Origin: Methylocapsa sp. D3K7
GTDB taxonomy: Bacteria; Pseudomonadota; Alphaproteobacteria; Rhizobiales; Beijerinckiaceae
Direction: 5' to 3'
DNA: 64,000 nucleotides
Assembly (NCBI RefSeq): GCF_029855125.1
Contig: NZ_CP123229.1
Span: 496,001-560,000, forward strand
Within the stretch, counting starts at the first letter, position 1; every line of letters begins with the position of its first letter. The translations under genes and the position numbers were made by a program. Positions 9,451 to 18,645 of this stretch are shown one piece after another. The notes under the pieces are model-generated. The model saw only the letters and a list, made by a program, of their open reading frames with translations, searched no databases and was not told the origin of the DNA.

Positions 9451-10593
9451 TCATATATGCCGCCGGAGGACTTCGCACACCCGGTCGATCTCATCCTCGC
9501 GAATGTCGTGATAACTAGGCAGATTGATCGCGCGCTTATAAAGCGAATAACTCACTTCGTTTTCGGGCTTATCCTCAAACATCGGCAGCATGCTAAGCGG
9601 CCAGAAGAAAACGCGCGCGTCAATATTATGCGCACGCATATCGTTGAGCAAGGATTCACGATCGAATGACACGTCGCGGTTTGCAACGATCGTCGGCATC
9701 CAATAGCCGTTCGCCGTGCCTTTGGGCTCGACATTGAGCGCCAGCGGAAGATCGGCGAGGCGGTCCTTATAGGCGAGCATGATTTCCCGCCGCCGGGCAA
9801 CGAGTTCCTCCACACGGCTGAGCTGGGCGCAGCCGAGCGCTGCCTGGATGTTTGACATTTTGTACTTGTAGCCAATCATGTCGGGCCAGAATTGCTTCGA
9901 CTGATCCGGAGCGCGGCCAAGTGCGTTCAACGCCGTCACGCTACGCGCAAGCTGTGCGTCGTCGGTGGCGAACATGCCCCCTTCGCCCGTCGTCATCGTC
10001 TTCGAGCCATGAAACGAGAAGGCCGAATAGACCCCCATCGTCCCAGTCCGTTTGCCATTCTTCCAGCGCGACCCCAGGGCTTCGGCGGCATCCTCGATGA
10101 CCGGTACGCCGTGGCGCCGGCCGATATCGAGGATCGCATCCATGTCGGCGACCGAGCCGTAGAGATGCACTGCTATGATCGCCTTGGTCTTCGGCGTGAT
10201 CGCAGCCTCTACTTTTTCGGGGTCAAGGCACCACGTGTCCTCAAGCACGTCAACAAAGACCGGCTTCCCGCCAAGATAGACGACGGGCGCCGCTGGGGCG
10301 ATCCAATTGATGTCGCCAAGTATAACTTCGTCACCCGGCCCAATGCCTAGTGCTACGAGGCCCAAATGCAGCGCTCCGGTCCCACTGGACGTGGCGACTG
10401 CGTGCTTCACACCCAGCCACTCGGCGAATTCTTTCTCAACCCGCTCCACATAGTCGTAGCAATGCTCCGCCCATCCAGTTGCCGCCGCATCGGTCACATA
10501 CCGCACTTCAAGGTCGGTTATTGATGGCTTTGAATAGTGGATTTTCGAAGGTGCCACGCATTCCAATATGGGCTTGGGATTTAGCATGCCCAT
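9451..10593 (-). CDS. DegT/DnrJ/EryC1/StrS aminotransferase
   Basis: A 380-residue PLP-dependent sugar aminotransferase. Recognisable parts are ATSSGTGALHLGLVALGIGPGDEV (PLP phosphate binding), VIEDAAEALGS with the Asp that holds the pyridine nitrogen, and the catalytic Lys in FHGSKTMTTGEGG. The best general resemblance is to perosamine-synthase-like enzymes, which aminate C4 of an NDP-4-keto sugar using glutamate. Placed next to rfbF and upstream of the C-methyltransferase, it probably aminates a CDP-keto sugar. The specific sugar cannot be settled from sequence. Confidence 0.88.
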   Translation of the reverse strand: MGMLNPKPILECVAPSKIHYSKPSITDLEVRYVTDAAATGWAEHCYDYVERVEKEFAEWLGVKHAVATSSGTGALHLGLVALGIGPGDEVILGDINWIAPAAPVVYLGGKPVFVDVLEDTWCLDPEKVEAAITPKTKAIIAVHLYGSVADMDAILDIGRRHGVPVIEDAAEALGSRWKNGKRTGTMGVYSAFSFHGSKTMTTGEGGMFATDDAQLARSVTALNALGRAPDQSKQFWPDMIGYKYKMSNIQAALGCAQLSRVEELVARRREIMLAYKDRLADLPLALNVEPKGTANGYWMPTIVANRDVSFDRESLLNDMRAHNIDARVFFWPLSMLPMFEDKPENEVSYSLYKRAINLPSYHDIREDEIDRVCEVLRRHI

Positions 10594-10635
10594 ATTCCTC
10601 CGGCCGGCCGCAAGCAGCGTCCCACGACTAGATTG

Positions 10636-11490
10636 TCAACCATTTTGCGCGGCACCCGAGTTCCGGTATTCGTGGCCGAGCTCCATAGCCACGGGCGAAT
10701 CTTTCGGCGAGCGCGAAATGGGAGGAGTCACCTTGCCGTCAAAGGTCTCGCCAGGCGAGCCCGTGGACTTATAAAGCGTGAAGTGAGGATCGTCGATGTC
10801 GCCGTCGTCGCGATGCGCCGTGTAATAATAGAGATTGAGCACCTTGCGTTGCACCCCCACGGGGCATTTGTTCGGTAGCCGCTGGCCATGATTCGAATGT
10901 TCGCCGGTTGAGAAAATGACGAGGCGATTGAATTGCGGGAGATTGGACACGACGGGGACCGTCAAGTCCTTATCCCAGAATTCGAGGGCGCCATCCCATT
11001 CAGGCTCCCAGCGCTCGGGCAAATAAAGGAGGGCGTTCACGCGCCGATAGGCTTGCAGCTTGTGGTGCCAGTTGAAATCGGCGTGGATATTCAGGAAGTC
11101 GCCGGTCGAACTTATATGCACCCCGCCGCCAATGAAATAGGGGTCGGGAAGAAGGCACTCGATGCCAGTCAAGGTCTCGATGAAAAGCGTAAATTGACGC
11201 GAGTTGAACTCGCGCAGCATCTCGCGGAGGAGTGTCGGGAGCTTTGTTTCATCATGCTGAAAGCGCCGGCGATTGTTCTTGTTATCGCGCTCGACCCAGG
11301 AAATGTCCTCGGGTTTGGGGAAGGCGGACGCGAGCGCGTGCGCTAAGTCGCTTGGGAGGAAGTTGTCGAGGCAGATGTTTGGAAAGGGTGCGGCGCTCTG
11401 GTATTCCTTCGCGCGCTGGACCGCTATTTGCGCATAACGCGTATCATCGAATACTCCAAGAGGACTCTGGGTATGGCTTGATGTCGTCAT
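10636..11490 (-). CDS. 2-oxoglutarate/Fe(II)-dependent oxygenase
   Basis: A prolyl-4-hydroxylase-like 2OG-Fe(II) oxygenase of about 284 residues. The iron-binding HxD is HAD at residues 136-138. The distal His is in GEHSNHGQ near 196-199, and a following Arg/Lys-rich strand would bind the 2-oxoglutarate carboxylate. I choose the ATG at 11490 because GGGGG lies 8 nt upstream; an ATG at 11505 is the alternative. It is the most upstream gene of the minus-strand sugar run, 42 bases before the aminotransferase. It could hydroxylate a sugar intermediate or a glycoconjugate; the substrate is unknown. Confidence 0.8.
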   Translation of the reverse strand: MTTSSHTQSPLGVFDDTRYAQIAVQRAKEYQSAAPFPNICLDNFLPSDLAHALASAFPKPEDISWVERDNKNNRRRFQHDETKLPTLLREMLREFNSRQFTLFIETLTGIECLLPDPYFIGGGVHISSTGDFLNIHADFNWHHKLQAYRRVNALLYLPERWEPEWDGALEFWDKDLTVPVVSNLPQFNRLVIFSTGEHSNHGQRLPNKCPVGVQRKVLNLYYYTAHRDDGDIDDPHFTLYKSTGSPGETFDGKVTPPISRSPKDSPVAMELGHEYRNSGAAQNG

Positions 11491-12292
11491 GGCAATGACC
11501 CCCATGGACCCTCTTGATGAACAGCTTGTATGATATCGAGGTTAATGAAGCAATCGTGTAGATCAAGCTTAATGACACAATCTGGTCGGGCTAGGCCCCG
11601 GTCCTTCGGGCCCCAACCTGGCTGGCAGTGATCGTTAGCTCTGGCACCCGCACCTGCCCTCAGCGAGACTGATCGTTTGCCCGCCCCTGGGACTTGCCCC
11701 ATTCCTTCGCAGTAGGAAAATACTTTTACTCCGCAATTATGTTCCAGTCTCGATTCCGCGCCACATGGCGGCCAGAGGGCTGGCTCAATTTGTGACGAGT
11801 AACTTCGGTAGTTCAACTAGCTAGACTCCGGACCCATTCATAGCGCCAAGTTTCATAGCGCCAAGTTTGCGATGCACAGGGAGCAGCTAAAAAATAAGAG
11901 TGTCTCTGGCTCGTCTGGTTTAATTATCTCATTTCTCGAATACGAGACCCAAATGGGATAATGATCTCGGACAGCCCACTAGCTATATTCCCCTTGCAGG
12001 CGAAGTACTCGAACGCTAAATCGAACTTCTCATGGGCCCTTCCGGCAGTAGGCGGAGTTTTTCCTATTATTGTGTCACCAGCGGATTATGAAAAATGGCG
12101 GCACACCTATTTGCGGCATCATTTTCGCTGCTTTTTGGGCGGTTCCGGGATCGCAACAAAATACGATCATCACATAGCGCTTTTGAAGGCGCAAAGACGG
12201 ATAGCGGATTCGAATTTTGTCCAACAGTTCGAACGGAAATCTTTCTTCGGTTTCCAGTCAGAATGTTTGGATTGTCTCGGATCTGATCCGGC
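11491..12292. other. Divergent intergenic region with a 15-bp tandem duplication
   Basis: About 800 bases between the oxygenase (minus) and the CDP-diglyceride pyrophosphatase (plus). It should carry promoters for both. A 15-bp unit, TCATAGCGCCAAGTT, is repeated head to tail at 11838-11867. Open frames here have no recognisable content and poor coding character. Confidence 0.4.
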
Positions 12293-13090
12293 ATGAGCAC
12301 CGTTTTCGAAAGGTTCCTTTTGCGCAAAGTTATCTGTGTTGCAGCAATGATAGGGTTAATCCTTGGCACGGTTGCGGGCCTGCCGCATTCCGTGAAGGCC
12401 GCCAGCCGGAATGGCCTGTGGATCATCGTCTCCAATATTTGTCTGCCCGCCTACCAAAGTGTCGGTATGGCGTTCCCGTGTGCCGAGGTCAACATCCCCA
12501 AAGGTCCAGAGCATGGCTTTGCCGTTGTGCAAACGCCGTCGATAGCCACCCATATCGTCGTTGTGCCAACTACGCGCATATCGGGCATCGAAAGCCCGGA
12601 CCTGTTAAGGGACACGACCCCAAATTATTGGGAGGCAGCTTGGAACGCCCGCCGATTTGTTGAGTACGGGGCACACCGACAGCTGCCACGTGAGAAGATC
12701 GGCATGGCCATCAATTCGTCTGTCAGCCGCAGCCAGGACCAGCTCCATATTCATGTCTCCTGCATCTCCCCGGAGGTCACCGAATTTTTGTACCGCCAGC
12801 GGGCAGGTATTCGAGGAACTTGGTCCTTGCTTCACTCGAAACTCCTGGGGCACAGATTTGTCGCAATGAAAATCGAGGCGGATAACTTAGCCCAGGCGGA
12901 TCCATTCAAACTACTCGCCCGTGGCCTTCCATCGGGCAAATTTTCCATGGCGAGCCAAACGCTGGCTGTCGTGGGAGCGAAATTCGACAATGGGAAGACG
13001 GGTTTCTATCTTTTGGCCAACGATTCCGGCGCGTCGCCGTCGGATATCGTGAGCGCGGAAGCGCTGCTCGATGAAAACTGCACAGATTGA
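12293..13090 (+). CDS. cdh: CDP-diacylglycerol pyrophosphatase
   Basis: A 265-residue protein with an N-terminal hydrophobic signal/anchor (residues about 10-35) and a HIT-superfamily-like core. The QDQLHIHVSC motif near residues 148-157 is the Cdh histidine signature. Family members hydrolyse CDP-diacylglycerol to phosphatidate and CMP at the membrane, on the periplasmic side. Upstream blocks typical of Cdh are also present (WIIVSNICLPAY and HIVVVPTTRISGIE). It converges on the beta-helix protein gene. Why it sits beside a polysaccharide region is unclear. Confidence 0.82.
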   Translation: MSTVFERFLLRKVICVAAMIGLILGTVAGLPHSVKAASRNGLWIIVSNICLPAYQSVGMAFPCAEVNIPKGPEHGFAVVQTPSIATHIVVVPTTRISGIESPDLLRDTTPNYWEAAWNARRFVEYGAHRQLPREKIGMAINSSVSRSQDQLHIHVSCISPEVTEFLYRQRAGIRGTWSLLHSKLLGHRFVAMKIEADNLAQADPFKLLARGLPSGKFSMASQTLAVVGAKFDNGKTGFYLLANDSGASPSDIVSAEALLDENCTD

Positions 13091-13257
13091 ACGGAGAGCC
13101 GGTTATATCGACAGCGGACGAACCCGGTATGTCCTTCCTGCCATGAAACGGCTCTCGATCCTGTGCAAGGAACATGAGCCAGTTATTTTGTTATGCGTTA
13201 GGGCCTGCCATTATCTCAGAACCCGTTCGGAGTGCCACAGATCCCATTGGCAAGCCG

Positions 13258-15825
13258 CTAATCGTGTCCAACAACTGTTCCCGCGGAAGGAGAAGGATTA
13301 TTCCAGATCCTTTGGTCGTTGATGGATGGAGTTTGGGTCCCCGCCGCCAGCGTACCATTGATGCTCGAGTTCCATATGATCGTGTCCAAAACGCCTGTGC
13401 TTAGTGAGAAAAATACAGGGCAGTTCGTACAATTATTTCCCTGAAAGATCGTCCCGACGATACCATAAGCCAGACCACCGCTCGGCAAAAAAGGGCCGTC
13501 GGGATCCGCGTAAAGAAGATTGTTCGTATAGCCGTCAGAATAGTCAACTCTTGGGGTCCCTGGCAGGCCTGTGATTGAATTGTTACGAACTTCAATACTG
13601 TCCAGAGCCGTGCCCCAGATATAGTTCGGGTCACGCATTCCCGAAGCGACAGTGATATAAGCGGGACGAAGACCTTTTGTATTTAGCAAAGAATTTCCAT
13701 TTATTTCGATATTCCTGTAAGATCCAAATTTAGGTGTGGCGTAACTCAAGGCTTTTGTATCCTGGATACTGAATAGCCAAATTCCCCCACTATCCTTTAG
13801 AGTATTATTTACTACAGAGACATTATAAAAGCCCGCAGCATACAACAAAATCCCGCGCGGATTGTCCTGCATTAAATTGGAACGGATAAGCCCATTCTCT
13901 ATTGATGGCACGAATATTGAAAAGTTGTCACCCGGCGCCGGAATGATATCCCAAGAACCACTTATCGTGAAAGTATTATTGTTGATCTTGGTAATTTGCC
14001 GCCATTGACCGGCCCCCTTTCCGCTGACTATCGCAATCTTGGAACCGCTATTGAAAGCTGAAGATGCTAAATAGTTCCATGCGCAGGTGCCCGCACACTT
14101 TGAACCAGAAGTTACTGTTGTAGCATCAGCTGATGTAACGGTCCCAACATCTTGTTGTAATTTAGAATAAGCCCCACCTTCGCTATTTATAGTTTCACCA
14201 TCATTCGAGTTACTTTTAAATGATCCATCAGAAACATCGAATATATTATTCTGGATGACCAGATTTTTAGCGAATTCGACGGCTATTTGGCGGCCCATCT
14301 GACGTGTCACCGAATCTCCTATCTTGATGGGCGCATTTTGCGGGTCAGTATTGTACCAATTGATATTGGCCGCTGTGACTGTGACCTTATCTGACGCGCT
14401 TCGAGTAAAATGATTTTTTTCAATCAACCCGTTATACATGGTGAGAAAGGCATTCCCTCCTGAGGCCCACCAGATGGTATTATTTTGGAAGGTGAAGTTC
14501 GTTAGGTTTTCAAACCAAATCGGACCTACACCGCTGTATCCTGGGCGGGAGGGATCGGGCTGCTGGCTGTTGATTGCTTGATGAAACGTGGAGTTGGTAA
14601 TAACCAGTCTATCCGCATTTTTAATGCTGAGAAATAATCCGGTGCCGAGGTCCCAATTCACGCGCTGGAGAAAAAGCTTACTGGTCGATCCAGGCGCGAC
14701 GATATTGCGAACGGACTGACTGCGCGTATCGATATTTTTAACCGAGAGATCGGCCAAGCCGGACATTGATGCGCCCGCCAACCACGAAATTCCCCAGAAG
14801 GAATATGACGCGGGCTGTGCTGACGAGGGACCCATCAGGATCGTCGTATCACTGGTGCTGTGCCCTTGCAGCACCACGTTCGAAGCCATGTTGAGGCCCG
14901 ATCCCGAAGGGGAGGCAAGCCTATATGTTCCGGCTGGTAAATAGACGACACCCTTATGCTTTGCAGCGAAGTTGATGGCGGCCTGGATCGCGGGCTGGTC
15001 GTCTGCGATTCCGTCCCCCTTCGCGTGAGGCGTTATAAAAGGATCGTTGGTGACGTTGAAAATATGATGATCGGCGTTATCGACGGTTCCATTGTAGCCG
15101 GGGCCGTTCTGGTAAACGAAATCCCTCCCCCAGGGCACATTGAGCTGAAAATGATCGTTGCCGTTTGTAGCGTGCCCTAGCACGCAGTCGCTGGTGTAGG
15201 TCCAATTTGAGCCGCTGATCACTTTGGCACGGTACCAGTGGCCGGGGATGACACCAGCAGGCGCAATAACCGTCAGCGAATAGGGGTCACTTTTGCTAAG
15301 ATCGACGCTGGCGGCGATCATCGCCCCGGTAGATTGATCCCCCAACATTACAGTAACCGAAGCCGGCGCCACATAAAGGTTACGCCCGAAAATTCGGAAG
15401 CTGTCATTGGGAGCAATTTCCGGCTTATCGAATTGCGCCGCTTGCGGGTAATTTACTCCGAACGTCTTGCTCCACGCGGTCCCGTCAGAGACAGCCAGAT
15501 AATAGACATCGAACGCTTGGGTCTTCGGTACTTGGAAAGCAACGACGTTGTTATCCCCCTTGATGATTTTTACGGGAATCGGCGACGCTGAAGTAAAGGG
15601 ACGGAAATAGACTCTTGGCGAAGATCCAAATCCGCTTCCTTCGAGGCTTACGATATTGCCGGGCGCTGCGGTGGACGGAAGATTAAGAATAATTGGCGTG
15701 CTCAAAGCGGGGGTGGCACAAAAAATGAATAACAGTAACGCCTGGCGGTACACGTGGGAATATCCGATTAATCGCCGAGTCCATAGATGGGCCGGGCGGA
15801 ACAAGCAGGTGGGGAAGTGGGTCAT
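13258..15825 (-). CDS. Exported right-handed beta-helix (pectate-lyase-like) protein
   Basis: A protein of about 855 residues with a signal peptide (hydrophobic LLLFIFCATPALS). Residues about 35-120 look like an IPT/TIG Ig-like domain (PGNIVSLEGSGFGSSPRVYF). This is followed by the pectate-lyase-3 opening DGIADDQPAIQAAINFAA and KGVVYLPAGTYRL, and then many Asn-rich turns (NNTIWW, NNIFDVS, NNTLKDSGG) of a parallel beta-helix. ATG 15825 is preferred because GGACC lies upstream; an in-frame ATG at 15888 adds 21 residues. Such proteins bind or cleave polysaccharides outside the cell, which fits the neighbouring glycan genes. Catalytic residues and substrate are not assignable. Its GC content is lower than that of the core genes. 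Confidence 0.8.
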   Translation of the reverse strand: MTHFPTCLFRPAHLWTRRLIGYSHVYRQALLLFIFCATPALSTPIILNLPSTAAPGNIVSLEGSGFGSSPRVYFRPFTSASPIPVKIIKGDNNVVAFQVPKTQAFDVYYLAVSDGTAWSKTFGVNYPQAAQFDKPEIAPNDSFRIFGRNLYVAPASVTVMLGDQSTGAMIAASVDLSKSDPYSLTVIAPAGVIPGHWYRAKVISGSNWTYTSDCVLGHATNGNDHFQLNVPWGRDFVYQNGPGYNGTVDNADHHIFNVTNDPFITPHAKGDGIADDQPAIQAAINFAAKHKGVVYLPAGTYRLASPSGSGLNMASNVVLQGHSTSDTTILMGPSSAQPASYSFWGISWLAGASMSGLADLSVKNIDTRSQSVRNIVAPGSTSKLFLQRVNWDLGTGLFLSIKNADRLVITNSTFHQAINSQQPDPSRPGYSGVGPIWFENLTNFTFQNNTIWWASGGNAFLTMYNGLIEKNHFTRSASDKVTVTAANINWYNTDPQNAPIKIGDSVTRQMGRQIAVEFAKNLVIQNNIFDVSDGSFKSNSNDGETINSEGGAYSKLQQDVGTVTSADATTVTSGSKCAGTCAWNYLASSAFNSGSKIAIVSGKGAGQWRQITKINNNTFTISGSWDIIPAPGDNFSIFVPSIENGLIRSNLMQDNPRGILLYAAGFYNVSVVNNTLKDSGGIWLFSIQDTKALSYATPKFGSYRNIEINGNSLLNTKGLRPAYITVASGMRDPNYIWGTALDSIEVRNNSITGLPGTPRVDYSDGYTNNLLYADPDGPFLPSGGLAYGIVGTIFQGNNCTNCPVFFSLSTGVLDTIIWNSSINGTLAAGTQTPSINDQRIWNNPSPSAGTVVGHD

Positions 15826-16562
15826 CGCAGACGGTCCTTTTTTGTAATTATTGATTAGTGACGACTGATAGCAGTGTATATTACACATTTAAACAGATAG
15901 AGACACATGAGTCGAAATCAACTTGTCTCTCGTCACTGCCTGGCTTCTTCTTGATGCTCGATCGGCGATCCGTTTCTCACCAAACCGCGAATGCGCGGTC
16001 AAAACCGTTAAAATACAGAAACTCAGGTTAAATACTGCGTGGTATAATAGACAGAAAGAACCAGTCATATCCAAATGATACGGGCCGTTTTCCATAGATG
16101 GAACAGTTTGAATAACAGACATTTATTCCATCCTCGGTTCTCTAGAAATAATACAGTACTGTATATGAGAGTTATATTTGTTTTATTACCTATATACATA
16201 GATATAAAGTCTTATTGTTTCTCCAATTTTCTGGATAATGACTTATTAAATTTTAATTTGTTGTAGGTATGGCAAAGCTAAAGCGCGTTTTAGAAGTTTT
16301 CACGTGGCTTTAGTGGCAAGATGCTGGCGACAACAAGATCGCATATCCATGATGCTCATGGATCCAAACGTAAGAATTGACATATTTGAAAAAGCTAATG
16401 CGTTGCCCGTGCAATTTTTCAGCAAGGCCTCGCCACTTATTGGTAAGATGGGACTGAAGTTCTGTAGCTGAGCAATCCAGCGGGAACAGCGGCACGTTCA
16501 ACAAAAATGCGCGTCTTCATCCGGTGGCTTTGCTTGTCGGTGCGGCCGTAGCGGTAGCACGC
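15826..16562. other. Long AT-rich intergenic region
   Basis: About 740 bases between the divergent beta-helix gene and the CinA-like gene. Roughly 16130-16270 is strongly AT-rich, unlike anything nearby. No RNA gene, intact frame or IS end was identified. It probably marks the junction between the accessory region to the left and core chromosome to the right. Confidence 0.4.
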
Positions 16563-17060
16563 ATGTTTTCTGAGCCATCCCTCAGCCGCACAGCGGCCCT
16601 TATTTCCACCTGCCGTGATGCCGGATTTTTTGTTGCCACCGCCGAGTCCTGCACCGGAGGCCTCCTAGCGGCCTTGATCACCGCCATTCCGGGATCATCC
16701 GACGTGTTTGAGCGTGGCTTCGTGACTTATTCCAATGCCGCGAAAATAGAATCCCTTGGGGTGGAATCACGAATTTTGGAGCAGTTTGGTGCGGTTAGCA
16801 GCGAAACCGCACGGCAGATGGCGATCGGAGCACTCTTACACTCCAAGGCAAACATCGCGCTTTCGATTACCGGAATAGCGGGGCCTGGCGGGGGGACGCC
16901 TGAAAAGCCCGTAGGCCTCGTCCATTTTGGCATGGCGAGGCGGGATGGTGCGATCATCACCCTCGAAAAGCGCTTCGGTGACCTTGGCCGTGATGCAGTG
17001 CGTTTCGCGGCGGTTATGGCGGCGATTGAGTTGCTCGTGGAAGCCGTTCAAGGCGTTTAA
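16563..17060 (+). CDS. pncC: Nicotinamide-nucleotide amidase (CinA C-terminal family)
   Basis: A stand-alone CinA C-terminal-domain protein of 165 residues. It deamidates nicotinamide mononucleotide to nicotinate mononucleotide in NAD recycling. The catalytic motif TAESCTGGLLAA places the nucleophilic Ser at residue 29, and ITGIAGPGGGTPEKPVG is the second signature. I prefer the ATG at 16563 by comparison with family N-termini; a GTG at 16524 would add 13 residues. Its 3' end lies 3 bases from that of the convergent Coq10-like gene. Confidence 0.88.
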   Translation: MFSEPSLSRTAALISTCRDAGFFVATAESCTGGLLAALITAIPGSSDVFERGFVTYSNAAKIESLGVESRILEQFGAVSSETARQMAIGALLHSKANIALSITGIAGPGGGTPEKPVGLVHFGMARRDGAIITLEKRFGDLGRDAVRFAAVMAAIELLVEAVQGV

Positions 17061-17063
17061 CGT

Positions 17064-17528
17064 TTAGGACGCCTTGCCATAAACAACATCGGCGCGATCC
17101 TCGAATGCTACCGCAAACTTGCGAAAAGCCGTGTCGAACATGCTGCCCATAATGAGACCGAGCGCACGGCTTCTGAATTCATAAGCAATACGGAATTCAA
17201 CAAGACTGGTTTTCCCGCCGTCACACTCGTGGAAGCGCCACAGATTTTCGAGATGCTCGAACGGTCCGTCTATATATTCGACGAGAATCTTCTGCTCTGG
17301 CCGCTCGCAAGTGACGCGGCTCGTGAAAGTCTCGCGGAGGGCCTTATAGCCGACCTCCATGTCGGCAATGAGGATTAAACTGTCCCCCGCTTCATGCCGC
17401 TTGCGAACGCGCAGACTGCGGCAAAGAGGCACAAAACGCGGATAGGACTCGACATCGGCAACAAGCTCGAACATTTCCGAGGCGGTATGATGAACCCGAT
17501 GCGTGGTTTTGAAAGAAGGCATGCCCAT
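17064..17528 (-). CDS. Coq10/RatA family START-domain protein
   Basis: A 154-residue single-domain START/SRPBCC protein (MPSFKTTHRVHHTASEMFELVADVESYPRFVPLC). In alphaproteobacteria this family corresponds to Coq10, which binds ubiquinone and supports respiration. The name RatA toxin comes from a divergent E. coli member. The length is normal. It is the last gene of the lpd-lipA group, about 100 bases after lipA, an arrangement I know from other Hyphomicrobiales. The coq10 role is the more likely reading. Confidence 0.85.
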   Translation of the reverse strand: MGMPSFKTTHRVHHTASEMFELVADVESYPRFVPLCRSLRVRKRHEAGDSLILIADMEVGYKALRETFTSRVTCERPEQKILVEYIDGPFEHLENLWRFHECDGGKTSLVEFRIAYEFRSRALGLIMGSMFDTAFRKFAVAFEDRADVVYGKAS

Positions 17529-17626
17529 TCACGCAATGTGACAGATACAAAAAGCGCCCGGCCGTCAGGCGGACTTGTCGCGGCCCGGCGAAGCGAGGTT
17601 CGCTTCGCGCCCCATGGTCTAGCCGC

Positions 17627-18601
17627 TCAGCCTTCATCCCGCAAGGCGAGGCGCCGCGCTTTCAACCGAGCGAAATCCGCGCCCGCGTGATGGGAAGATC
17701 GCGTCAGGGGCGACGCCGAGACAAGCAAAAACCCCTTAGCAAGGGCAATTTCGGCGTAAGATGCAAATTCATCCGGCGGCACGAAGCGGACAACTGCGTG
17801 ATGCTTTTTCGTCGGCTGGAGATATTGGCCAATGGTCAAGAAATCGACGCTGGCGGTGCGCAGATCGTCCATCAGCTGCAACACCTCATTTCGTTCCTCG
17901 CCGAGTCCCAGCATCATTCCCGACTTCGTAAACATTCCAGAATCGAGTTCCTTCACCCGCTGGAGAAGCCGGATTGAATGGAAATAACGCGCGCCGGGAC
18001 GCACCTCGAGATATTTGGAGGGTACTGTCTCAAGATTGTGGTTGAAGACATCGGGCTTGGCCGCGACGACCGTCTCGAGGGCGCCCGGTTTGCGCAAAAA
18101 ATCCGGGGTTAGAACCTCGATTGTGGTGTTTGGGCTTGCCGCGCGGATCGCCGCCACAACGGATGCGAAATGCCCTGCCCCGCCATCGTTCAGATCATCG
18201 CGATCGACCGATGTAATCACGGCATGGGCAAGCTCCAGCTTTTGAACCGCCGCGGCGACACGGGCGGGCTCTCCGGGATCGAGCGGCCGTGGCAGCCCTG
18301 TTCTGACATTGCAAAAAGCACAAGCCCTCGTGCATGTGTCGCCCATGATCATGAAGGTCGCGTGTTTTTTCTCCCAGCATTCACCAATGTTGGGACAGCC
18401 CGCTTCCTCGCAAACGGTAACAAGTCCATGCTCCTTGACAATGGCCCGCGTCGCGGCCCATTGCGCCGAGCCCGGCGCCTTGACCCTAATCCATGCAGGC
18501 TTGCGCGCCACCGGCTGATCGGGCCGGTGCGCCTTTTCGGGATGGCGCGGCCGTATGTCCTCTCCATGGCTTCCATCGGCGAGATCCACGGCATCAGACA
18601 T
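17627..18601 (-). CDS. lipA: Lipoyl synthase
   Basis: A 324-residue radical-SAM enzyme that inserts two sulfurs into protein-bound octanoyl groups to form lipoyl cofactors. The auxiliary 4Fe-4S cluster cysteines are C64, C69 and C75 ([12 protein letters not shown]). The radical-SAM CX3CX2C is C90, C94 and C97 (CTRACAFC). Its products are the lipoyl domains of PdhB and PdhC encoded just upstream, so synthesis of cofactor and acceptor is likely coordinated. Full length, no anomalies. Confidence 0.97.
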   Translation of the reverse strand: MSDAVDLADGSHGEDIRPRHPEKAHRPDQPVARKPAWIRVKAPGSAQWAATRAIVKEHGLVTVCEEAGCPNIGECWEKKHATFMIMGDTCTRACAFCNVRTGLPRPLDPGEPARVAAAVQKLELAHAVITSVDRDDLNDGGAGHFASVVAAIRAASPNTTIEVLTPDFLRKPGALETVVAAKPDVFNHNLETVPSKYLEVRPGARYFHSIRLLQRVKELDSGMFTKSGMMLGLGEERNEVLQLMDDLRTASVDFLTIGQYLQPTKKHHAVVRFVPPDEFASYAEIALAKGFLLVSASPLTRSSHHAGADFARLKARRLALRDEG

Positions 18602-18645
18602 TTATGAAATACCTTTTTCGCGGGCAGTCCGACCCCGCCTCCAGA

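Noticed and set aside
11838..11867. 15-bp tandem duplication
   Set aside because: Only two copies in non-coding DNA; no sign of function.
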